A stretch of 11,343 nt of DNA from Salinibacterium sp. (GTDB lineage: Bacteria > Actinomycetota > Actinomycetes > Actinomycetales > Microbacteriaceae): assembly GCA_025352485.1 (NCBI GenBank), contig JANXTJ010000003.1:1-11343 (forward strand), in the 5' to 3' direction. The notes under the pieces are model-generated. The model ran no database searches, had not been told where the DNA came from, and saw only the letters and a list, made by a program, of their open reading frames with translations. Made by a program: the position numbers and the translations under genes. Shown piece after piece: positions 6,178 through 11,343 of the stretch (position 1 is the first letter of the stretch; each line of letters opens with the position of its first letter).

Positions 6178-6747
6178 ATGACACGCATCATTGCCGGCTT
6201 TGCCGGATCCATCTCCCTCGCGGTACCCGGCTACGGCACCCGCCCCACCAGCGATCGCGTGCGGGAGGCGATCTTCTCGGCACTCGAAGCCCGCGGCGCC
6301 ATCGAGGGGATGCGCGTGCTCGACCTCTACTCCGGTTCCGGCGCCCTCGGTCTGGAGGCGGCATCGCGAGGTGCTGCCCACGTCACCCTCGTGGACCGGC
6401 TGGCCGCGACATCCCGCGACAATGCGACCCGCGTGTTGAAGCAGGCCCCGAAGAAGGCCCCGCCGATCGTCGTGACGGTGGGGCAGCCCGTGCTGGCCTT
6501 CCTCGAATCGGCGCGGGAAAATTGGGATCTGGTCTTCATGGACCCGCCCTACGATTTCGACCTGCCCGAGATCGAGCACAACCTCGCGTCTCTCGCCTCG
6601 CGCCTGAACCCCCGCTCCGTCGTCGTGCTCGAGCGCAGCAGCCGCACCCCCGCCCCGCAGTGGCCGGCCGGCATCGAGCTCGACAAGCGCAAGGACTACG
6701 GCGACACCACGATCTATTGGCTAACCGCGAGCCCCATCCCAGCCTGA
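6178..6747 (+). CDS. rsmD: 16S rRNA (guanine(966)-N(2))-methyltransferase RsmD
   Basis: RsmD methylates N2 of G966 of 16S rRNA, in the head of the 30S subunit, using S-adenosylmethionine. The 189-residue product is of normal length. Signatures in order: RIIAG at 3-7, TRPTSDRVREAIFSALE at 21-37, the SAM-binding motif I VLDLYSGSGALGLEA at 47-61, the acidic residue after strand 2 (VDR, 72-74), the catalytic DPPY at 122-125, and RKDYGDTTIYWL at 171-182 near the end. The start is ATG at 6178, 12 bp after the protease stop, with no clear ribosome binding site. The last nine codons overlap the 3' end of thiL on the other strand by 27 bp. In many actinobacteria rsmD lies with recG and coaD on one strand; here it points the other way. 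Confidence 0.95.
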   Translation: MTRIIAGFAGSISLAVPGYGTRPTSDRVREAIFSALEARGAIEGMRVLDLYSGSGALGLEAASRGAAHVTLVDRLAATSRDNATRVLKQAPKKAPPIVVTVGQPVLAFLESARENWDLVFMDPPYDFDLPEIEHNLASLASRLNPRSVVVLERSSRTPAPQWPAGIELDKRKDYGDTTIYWLTASPIPA

Positions 6748-7698
6748 ATACGGGTCCCAGCCCGCACCGTCAACGTGACGACCGTCGAGGTGTAGTCCCT
6801 GCCCCTCGATGACCTCACCAATCGCGCGGAATCCACCCGGCAGCTCGGTTCCGGCCGGGAAGGTCGCCAGCAGGGAGTGATCTTCGCCACCGGTCAGCTC
6901 CTGAACCGTCAGAGCGCTCAGGGCGAGCGCGACGGAACTCGCGGTCGCGAGGCGGGTGGCATCGATGGCCAGCCCGTCGCTGAGGTCGAGCATCGCGGTG
7001 GCTCCGGCCAACGCTGCGGCCTTGCCGTCGGCGATGGGCGGGTGCGGCCGAAGCTGAGCGGCGACCTGATCCGGGTGCGTGCGCCGAAGTTCGGCAGCGG
7101 TCGCCGCGTCGGGCACCCCCAGTGCGAAGAGCAGGCGGAGTCCTTCCGCTGCAGCTCCGAGCACGCCGGAGACGGCCACGACGTCGCCCACGCGGGCACC
7201 CGAGCGCGTCACGGGCACTCGACCCTCGAGGTCACCGAAGGCGGTGACCGCAATGGTCAGGGTGTCGGAGACCGACAGGTCGCCGCCCACTACGCCGCAG
7301 CCGGGGGCCATCGCCTGGCAGCCCTCGCGCAGCCCGTCGGCGAACTCCTCGAGGAACGCGACCAACGTGTCGGCGGGAGCCGCGATCGCCACCACCAGTG
7401 CGGTCGGCGTGGCTCCCATGGCGGCGATATCGGCGAGGTTTGACGCCGCGGCCTTCCAGCCGAGATCGTTGGCGCTCGACCAGGCGAGCCGGAAATCGGG
7501 GCCGTGAATCATCATGTCGGTCGTGATCACCACCCGCCCATCGGGGGCCGCGATTACCGCCGCGTCGTCACCGGGGCCCAGCAGAGTGGATGTCGCGGCC
7601 GGCAGTCGAGGGAAGATCCGCTCCAGCACGCCCTGTTCGCCGACCGTGCCGAGCGTTGGTGCCGGCGATGCCGCGACGGGCGACCCTGGTGAACTCAT
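6721..7698 (-). CDS. thiL: Thiamine-monophosphate kinase ThiL
   Basis: ThiL phosphorylates thiamine monophosphate to the cofactor thiamine diphosphate with ATP, the last step of thiamine cofactor synthesis. The 325 residues match the PurM/AIR-synthase fold family. Motifs: GPGDDAAVI at 41-49 (ATP and Mg site), TTDMMIHGPDF at 59-69, GWKAAASNLADIAAMGATP at 80-98, GGDLSVSDTL at 138-147, LDLSDGLAIDATRLA at 237-251, and GGEDHSLLATF at 270-280. Enterobacterial ThiL has GGEDYEL at the last site; the His/Ser version is believed usual in actinobacteria. The ATG at 7696-7698 lies 44 bp from the divergent lipoprotein gene and has TACCGT six bases upstream. The final residues (DGARG) lie in the 27-bp overlap with rsmD and look family-atypical. 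Confidence 0.95.
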   Translation of the reverse strand: MSSPGSPVAASPAPTLGTVGEQGVLERIFPRLPAATSTLLGPGDDAAVIAAPDGRVVITTDMMIHGPDFRLAWSSANDLGWKAAASNLADIAAMGATPTALVVAIAAPADTLVAFLEEFADGLREGCQAMAPGCGVVGGDLSVSDTLTIAVTAFGDLEGRVPVTRSGARVGDVVAVSGVLGAAAEGLRLLFALGVPDAATAAELRRTHPDQVAAQLRPHPPIADGKAAALAGATAMLDLSDGLAIDATRLATASSVALALSALTVQELTGGEDHSLLATFPAGTELPGGFRAIGEVIEGQGLHLDGRHVDGAGWDPYSGWDGARG

Positions 7699-7704
7699 GC
7701 ACTC

Positions 7705-7710
7705 ACGGTA
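7705..7710 (-). promoter_or_regulatory. TACCGT -10-like element, six bases before the thiL ATG
   Basis: The minus strand reads TACCGT, GAGTGC, ATG. The spacing fits a leaderless start. TTACCG, 16 bases further upstream, is a poor -35 candidate that overlaps the opposite-strand TAACCT of the divergent lipoprotein gene, so the two promoters would share DNA. Confidence 0.4.
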
Positions 7711-7729
7711 CCGGGTCAGGCGCAGGCGG

Positions 7730-7735
7730 TAACCT
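7730..7735 (+). promoter_or_regulatory. TAACCT -10-like element before the DUF3515 lipoprotein gene
   Basis: TAACCT ends seven bases before the ATG at 7743. GAGGG at 7736-7740 is only two bases from the ATG, too close for a normal ribosome binding site, which favours a leaderless start. No convincing -35 was found. Confidence 0.35.
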
Positions 7736-7742
7736 GAGGGCG

Positions 7743-8222
7743 ATGCGAACGACGATCAAAGCCGTGCTGCTGGCCGCGGCATCCGCTCCCCTTCTCTTGG
7801 TGCTCGCCGGTTGCGCCCCCGTCGTTGCGCTGCGCCCCGCCGCCGACGCAATCAACCCGCAGTGCGCTGCCGTCATTGTGGCTCTGCCGGCGACCGTGGC
7901 CGTCCTACCGGCGCGCCAGACCGACGCCCAGGGCACGGCCGCGTGGGGCACCCCCGTCGGTGTCGTGCTGCACTGCGGCGTGCCCGTGCCAGCCCCGACC
8001 GCGACCCTGCCGTGCATCACCGTGCGCGGCGTCGACTGGTTGCGCGACGACAAAGACATCGCCAATTCGATTTTCACGACCTACGGTCGTGACCCCGCGA
8101 TCGAGGTCGTCATCGACGGCAATAGGGCCTCCGGGCTGGCAACTCTGACCGACCTGACGTTCGCGGTGACGAACATCCCGCCGACTCGCGCCTGTATCGC
8201 GCCGCAGAACACGACGAACTAG
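7743..8222 (+). CDS. DUF3515 family lipoprotein
   Basis: A 159-residue predicted lipoprotein of unknown function. The N-terminus has Arg2 and Lys6, a hydrophobic stretch at 7-22, and the lipobox LAGC at 21-24, so Cys24 should be lipidated after signal peptidase II cleavage. The mature part has the DUF3515 pattern: NPQCAAVIVALP at 38-49, a Gly/Trp region AAWGTPVGVVLHCGVPVP at 66-83, VDWLRDD at 97-103, and FTTYGRDPAIEVVID at 111-125. Cysteines at 41, 78, 91 and 151 could form two disulfides. The ATG at 7743 was chosen over upstream in-frame starts because it places the signal peptide correctly and the upstream part overlaps thiL. It is divergent from thiL (44 bp) and convergent with ddl (49 bp). 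This family habitually sits beside ddl in actinobacteria, which hints at an envelope role, but none is established. Confidence 0.9.
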   Translation: MRTTIKAVLLAAASAPLLLVLAGCAPVVALRPAADAINPQCAAVIVALPATVAVLPARQTDAQGTAAWGTPVGVVLHCGVPVPAPTATLPCITVRGVDWLRDDKDIANSIFTTYGRDPAIEVVIDGNRASGLATLTDLTFAVTNIPPTRACIAPQNTTN

Positions 8223-8245
8223 CGGCCAACTAACGCGGCAGCGAT

Positions 8246-8270
8246 GCGGCCCAGCCACAGCGAAGGCCGC
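8246..8270. terminator. Possible bidirectional hairpin between the DUF3515 gene and ddl
   Basis: GCGGCC at 8246-8251 and GGCCGC at 8265-8270 can pair as a six-base GC stem with a 13-base loop in the 49-bp gap between two convergent genes. There is no T run on either side. It could serve both transcripts, but the loop is large and the GC content makes chance stems common. Confidence 0.3.
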
Positions 8271-8271
8271 G

Positions 8272-9357
8272 CTAGCGAATCGCTTCGATGCCGAGCTGGA
8301 TGAGCTCGTCGATCAGTTCGGGGTAGCTGAAGCCGCTCGCTTCCCAGCATTTCGGATACATCGAAATGGGGGTGAAGCCCGGCATCGTGTTGAGCTCGTT
8401 GACGACGAACTCGGTTCCGGTGAAGAAGAAATCGACGCGAGCCAGGCCCGATCCGCCGATGGCATCAAAAGCGCGGGCGGCGATGTGCTGCATTTCCCGC
8501 AGCTCGCCCTCGGGCAGTTCGGCGGGGCAGACCAGTTGGGCAGCGGAGACGTCAAGGTACTTGGCGTCGAAGTCGTAGAACTCGCGGCCGGTGACAATGA
8601 TCTCGCCGGCGACGCTGACCCGGGTCTGCCCGCCGGCGCGCCCGGAGAGCACGCCGCATTCCAGCTCGCGGCCGACCACTGCGGTCTCGATGAGCGCCTT
8701 GCTGTCTTCGGCGAACGCGACCGCGAGGGCGGCATCCAGATCGTCGTAGGAGTGAACCTTGGTGACCCCGACGGAGGATCCGGCTCGCGCTGGTTTGACG
8801 AACAGCGGCAGCCCCAGCTGCCGCACACGCTCACGCCAGAGCTCGTTGTCCGTCGACCACTGGTGCGGCGTGACGGTCACCCAGGGGGCAACCCGCACGC
8901 CGGCGGCCTCGAGCACGCTCTTGGTGAAGTGCTTGTCCATTCCCAGGGCCGAGGCCAGCACGCCGTTGCCCACGTAGGGCAGTCCGCTGAGCTCAATGAG
9001 CCCTTGCACGGTGCCGTCCTCGCCGAATGGCCCGTGCAGGATCGGAAATACCACGTCGATGTCGCCGAGCGAGTGACTTGCGCCGGCGGCATCCCGATAG
9101 CGCAACTCACGCGAAAGGGCCGAGTCCGGCCAAAAAACGCGAGTGCCGTTATCGGCGACGCCGGGCATCGCGGCGGGGTTGAGGGCGAACTGGGCCGCGT
9201 CATCTGGCTGAAGCGTGAACGCGCCGGCGCGGGTGATGCCGACCGGAATGACCCGGTACTTCGAGCGGTCGATGGCCGAGAGCACTCCCCCGGCCGTGGC
9301 ACAGCTGATGGTGTGCTCGGAGGACCGACCACCGAACAACACCACGACGGTCAGCAC
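8272..9357 (-). CDS. ddl: D-alanine--D-alanine ligase
   Basis: Ddl makes the D-Ala-D-Ala dipeptide that MurF adds to the peptidoglycan precursor, using ATP in the cytoplasm. The 361-residue protein has the ATP-grasp layout: GGRSSEHTIS at 9-18 (Glu14 binds the first D-Ala), LHGPFGEDGTVQG at 107-119, KPARAGSSVGV at 188-198, YDFDAKY at 261-267, ARVDFF at 306-311 and NELNTMPGFTPISMYP at 320-335. Tyr267 matches E. coli DdlB Tyr216, which marks D-Ala-D-Ala rather than D-Ala-D-lactate ligases, so no intrinsic vancomycin-resistant precursor is suggested. The start is GTG at 9355-9357, whose first base is the last base of the gpsA stop (TAGTG), so translation is probably coupled. It is the last gene of the murA-plsC-gpsA-ddl group. 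Confidence 0.96.
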   Translation of the reverse strand: MLTVVVLFGGRSSEHTISCATAGGVLSAIDRSKYRVIPVGITRAGAFTLQPDDAAQFALNPAAMPGVADNGTRVFWPDSALSRELRYRDAAGASHSLGDIDVVFPILHGPFGEDGTVQGLIELSGLPYVGNGVLASALGMDKHFTKSVLEAAGVRVAPWVTVTPHQWSTDNELWRERVRQLGLPLFVKPARAGSSVGVTKVHSYDDLDAALAVAFAEDSKALIETAVVGRELECGVLSGRAGGQTRVSVAGEIIVTGREFYDFDAKYLDVSAAQLVCPAELPEGELREMQHIAARAFDAIGGSGLARVDFFFTGTEFVVNELNTMPGFTPISMYPKCWEASGFSYPELIDELIQLGIEAIR

Positions 9358-10379
9358 TACTCGCCCTGCGGAAGCTGGTCGGTCGCGAGGTGCGGCGCGA
9401 TATCTCGGGGGTTCAGGGTGCCCGCGAGCACCTCGGCGACCTGGCTGACGATGGGCATCTCCACACTTTTCGCGAGCGCGAGTTCGAGCACGGGCGCCAC
9501 GGAGGAGAGCCCCTCCGCCGTCTGATTCATCTGCTTGATGACCTCGGAGTAGCTGTAGCCCTGACCGAGCAGTCGACCCGCCGTGTTGTTGCGCGAGAGC
9601 GACGATTCGCAGGTGGCAATGAGGTCGCCGAGGCCCGCAAGCCCCGCCAGCGTCTCAGCCCTGCCGCCATAGGCGACGGCGAAGTCGGTCATTTCGGCGA
9701 GGCCGCGGGTGATGATGGCCGCCTTAGTGTTTTCGCCGTAGCCGACCCCGTCGACGATGCCAATCGCGACGGCGATCAGGTTTTTCAGCACACCGCCGAA
9801 TTCGGTGCCGATGACATCGGTGTTCACGAATGACCGAAAGTAGGGGTTCGAGGCGGTGAGCGCCACGATCGTCGCCGTCTCGCGGTTCTCCGAAGAAACC
9901 ACGGCGGCGGTGGGCTGCTCTTTGGCGATCTCCAGCGCGAGATTGGGGCCGGATGCCACGGCGACCCGCTGCCCGTCGATCCCCAGTTCTTGGCGAATCA
10001 CCTCACTCATCCGAGCGCCGGTGCCCTTCTCCACGCCCTTCATCAGCGACACGATGAGGGCATCGGAGGGAATCAGCTCCCGAACGATACGCAGGTTTTC
10101 GCGCAACGACTGCGCCGGCACCGAAAAGTAGACCTGCTCGGCGCCTGCCAGCACCTCCGGCAGGCTGGACGAGGCCCACAGGCTGCGTGGCAGGTTGATG
10201 CCGGGCAGGTAGTCGCTATTGCGCTTGGACTGCGAGATTTCGCGGGCCAGCTCCGGCCGGCGCGCCCAGATGGCCACGTTCGCTCCGCCGTCGGCCAGCA
10301 CCTTGGCGAAGGTTGTGCCCCACGATCCGGCGCCGAGAACCGCGACCCTGGTGGCGGGCACCAGCGCAGCGTCAGCCAC
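9357..10379 (-). CDS. gpsA: Glycerol-3-phosphate dehydrogenase [NAD(P)+]
   Basis: GpsA reduces dihydroxyacetone phosphate to sn-glycerol-3-phosphate, the backbone of phospholipids. The 340 residues show the dinucleotide-binding GAGSWGT at 16-22, FSVPAQSLRENL at 85-96, SLMKGVEKGT at 111-120, ASGPNLALEIAK at 142-153, the catalytic lysine region GGVLKNLIAVAIG at 195-207 (Lys199), and GLAGLGDLIATCESSLSRN at 246-264. The start is GTG at 10377-10379, inside the end of plsC: the two genes overlap by eight bases (GTGGCTGA), and the stop is shared by one base with the ddl start. A second GTG at codon 7 is a possible start. Both overlaps point to co-translation with plsC and ddl. Its product feeds the acylation pathway to which the plsC product belongs. 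Confidence 0.96.
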   Translation of the reverse strand: MADAALVPATRVAVLGAGSWGTTFAKVLADGGANVAIWARRPELAREISQSKRNSDYLPGINLPRSLWASSSLPEVLAGAEQVYFSVPAQSLRENLRIVRELIPSDALIVSLMKGVEKGTGARMSEVIRQELGIDGQRVAVASGPNLALEIAKEQPTAAVVSSENRETATIVALTASNPYFRSFVNTDVIGTEFGGVLKNLIAVAIGIVDGVGYGENTKAAIITRGLAEMTDFAVAYGGRAETLAGLAGLGDLIATCESSLSRNNTAGRLLGQGYSYSEVIKQMNQTAEGLSSVAPVLELALAKSVEMPIVSQVAEVLAGTLNPRDIAPHLATDQLPQGE

Positions 10380-11145
10380 GGAATCGTCCGGTTTCGCTCT
10401 GGCCGTGCGCGGAAGGGTCCCAGCGGGTGGCCGGTGCGGTCTCGCCGCGCAGACTCTCGAGGAGTGCGGTTATTTCGCTCATGACCTTCTCAGTCGCGCG
10501 GGCGACGGCTCGGGAATCCCTTGACATTCCGGCGAACTCGCTCAGGTCGACCGGCGGCCCGAAGACGATATCCACGTTTTTACGCGGGAAGAGGCTGATC
10601 CTGTTGGTGCGCTGCGGCATGATCTGCTGGGCACCCCAACTGGCTGCGGGAATGAGCGGGATGCCCGCGTCCAGGGCGGTGCGCACAGCACCATGCTTGC
10701 CACGCATCGGCCACGAGTCGGGATCGCGCGTCAACGAGCCCTCCGGGTAGATCACGACGGCGTGCCCGGCCAACGCGATGCCCCGCGCCATGGCGAGTGG
10801 GTCTACCCCGTCGCGAGCAGGCCCCGATCGTTCGACCGGAACCTGCCCCGCCTTGGCGAAGAGCCAGCCGAACACCGGAATCCGAAACAGTGAAGCCTTA
10901 GCCAGGAAGCGCGGCATCCGCCCGATCTTCCACATCGCCACGCCGATGACGATCGGGTCGATGTTGCTGTAGTGATTGGGCGCGACCACGAAGGAGCCTG
11001 TCGCCGGCACGTTCTCGACGCCGTGCAGCCGGTAGCGGCCGACGAAGTACATGAAGGGCAACAGGAGGCCGGCGAAGAACCGAAAAATCGCCGTCTTCTC
11101 TGAGCGAGGCCGCGTCGCCACGCCCAAAGACTGTCGTTTCCGCAC
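10372..11145 (-). CDS. plsC: 1-acyl-sn-glycerol-3-phosphate acyltransferase (PlsC-like)
   Basis: A 257-residue LPLAT-family acyltransferase, which typically acylates lysophosphatidate at position 2 to make phosphatidic acid at the inner membrane face. Motif I is NHYSNIDP at 57-64 (His58 and Asp63, the HX4D pair), motif II region QVPVERSG at 101-108, motif III YPEGSLTRD at 133-141, motif IV GIPLIPAA at 161-168. A hydrophobic N-terminal stretch (20-35) may anchor it. The C-terminal 20 residues are polar and family-variable. The start is GTG at 11143-11145, with TAGCGT six bases upstream; a GTG at codon 9 is an alternative start. The gene follows murA after 31 bp and overlaps gpsA by eight bases. 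Exact acyl-acceptor preference cannot be read from sequence; related actinobacterial proteins act on other lipid acceptors, so the symbol is a family-level call. Confidence 0.88.
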   Translation of the reverse strand: MRKRQSLGVATRPRSEKTAIFRFFAGLLLPFMYFVGRYRLHGVENVPATGSFVVAPNHYSNIDPIVIGVAMWKIGRMPRFLAKASLFRIPVFGWLFAKAGQVPVERSGPARDGVDPLAMARGIALAGHAVVIYPEGSLTRDPDSWPMRGKHGAVRTALDAGIPLIPAASWGAQQIMPQRTNRISLFPRKNVDIVFGPPVDLSEFAGMSRDSRAVARATEKVMSEITALLESLRGETAPATRWDPSAHGQSETGRFRG

Positions 11146-11151
11146 GGAAAG

Positions 11152-11157
11152 ACGCTA
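11152..11157 (-). promoter_or_regulatory. TAGCGT -10-like element, six bases before the plsC GTG
   Basis: The minus strand reads TAGCGT, CTTTCC, GTG, with no purine-rich ribosome binding site. AAGACA 16 bases further up shares four of six positions with TTGACA and overlaps the murA stop region. An internal promoter for plsC-gpsA-ddl with a leaderless start is suggested. Confidence 0.45.
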
Positions 11158-11176
11158 CCAGTGGAATGACGGTGTC

Positions 11177-11343
11177 TTAGCCCTCGTAAACGAAGTCGGC
11201 GCCCAAAATGCGCAGCTTGTCGATGAAATGCTCGTAGCCACGGCTAATGATTCCCACATTGCTGACGGTCGATTGGCCGTCGGCGGTCAGGGCGGCGATG
11301 AGGTGACTGAAGCCGCCGCGCAGGTCGGGGATTTCGATGTCGG
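11177..11343 (-). CDS. murA: UDP-N-acetylglucosamine 1-carboxyvinyltransferase, C-terminal end only
   Basis: Fifty-four complete codons and a partial one before the TAA at 11177-11179; the rest lies beyond the window. MurA transfers enolpyruvate from phosphoenolpyruvate to UDP-GlcNAc, the first committed step of peptidoglycan synthesis and the target of fosfomycin. The visible part begins DIEIPDLRGGFSHLIAAL and includes ISRGYEHF and KLRILGADF. The arginines in DLR and SRGYE match E. coli MurA Arg371 and Arg397, both active-site residues. The nearest alternative, another EPSP-synthase-family enzyme such as AroA, lacks the RGYE-xx-KLRxLGA ending. It is the first gene seen of the envelope operon on the minus strand, 31 bp upstream of plsC. 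The active-site cysteine or aspartate loop that decides fosfomycin sensitivity is not in view. Confidence 0.88.
   Translation of the reverse strand, partial: DIEIPDLRGGFSHLIAALTADGQSTVSNVGIISRGYEHFIDKLRILGADFVYEG

Noticed and set aside
5332..6579. Minus-strand open frame of 415 codons opposite the protease gene and rsmD
   Set aside because: The sense strand has zinc-ligand and DPPY motifs. The antisense product is low-complexity Gly/Arg/His/Gln sequence, a mirror of coding bias.
8485..9525. Plus-strand open frame of 346 codons opposite ddl and gpsA
   Set aside because: It is the antisense shadow of two well-supported enzymes and crosses their boundary.
1..11343. tRNA genes, rRNA, CRISPR arrays, insertion sequences, toxin-antitoxin or defence genes
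   Set aside because: Gene-free stretches are all under about 55 bp, and no regular short repeats, transposase motifs or nuclease/helicase defence modules were seen; RecG is the housekeeping type.

Overview
The window looks like a chromosomal segment of a high-GC actinobacterium, most likely a member of the Microbacteriaceae or a close relative. The reasons are the GC-rich third codon positions, the frequent GTG starts, the DUF3515-type lipoprotein next to ddl, and the order murA - plsC - gpsA - ddl - DUF3515 - thiL - rsmD - recG - coaD. The order is recalled family knowledge and was not searched. The exact genus cannot be read from the sequence.

Region 1 (1-2558, + strand) is a surface-protein locus that appears broken. 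The 3' part of a long secreted protein built of DUF11-type beta-sandwich repeats runs from before base 1 to 2056. It ends in an LAYTG sorting signal, a hydrophobic stretch and a basic tail, the layout of a class E sortase substrate. Two apparent single-base deletions (near 1080 and in a C6 tract at 1858-1863) put the three parts in three different frames. Four bases downstream is a small lipoprotein gene (2061-2558) cut in two by an in-frame TGA at 2322-2324. Outside these three lesions the reading frames are well preserved, so decay is recent, or these are sequence errors, or one site is a switch.

Region 2 (2610-5330, - strand) holds recG and coaD, facing the surface locus. Region 3 (5383-6747, + strand) holds a small site-2-type membrane metalloprotease and rsmD. 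Region 4 (6721-8222) is thiL (-), which overlaps the end of rsmD tail to tail by 27 bp, and a divergent DUF3515 lipoprotein (+) starting 44 bp away. Region 5 (8272-11343, - strand) is a tightly coupled cell-envelope operon, murA (only the C-terminus is in view), plsC, gpsA and ddl, with a 31-bp gap, an 8-nt overlap and a 1-nt overlap. It joins peptidoglycan precursor synthesis (MurA, Ddl) to phospholipid backbone synthesis (GpsA makes glycerol-3-phosphate, and a PlsC-type enzyme acylates its derivative).

All eight complete housekeeping genes are intact over about 8.7 kb, which makes the cluster of three lesions in the first 2.4 kb stand out. A second pattern crosses several genes: coaD, recG, thiL and plsC each have a TAnnGT hexamer exactly six bases before the start codon, as expected of leaderless transcripts. 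No RNA gene, insertion sequence or CRISPR array was seen. No gene-free stretch exceeds about 55 bp.
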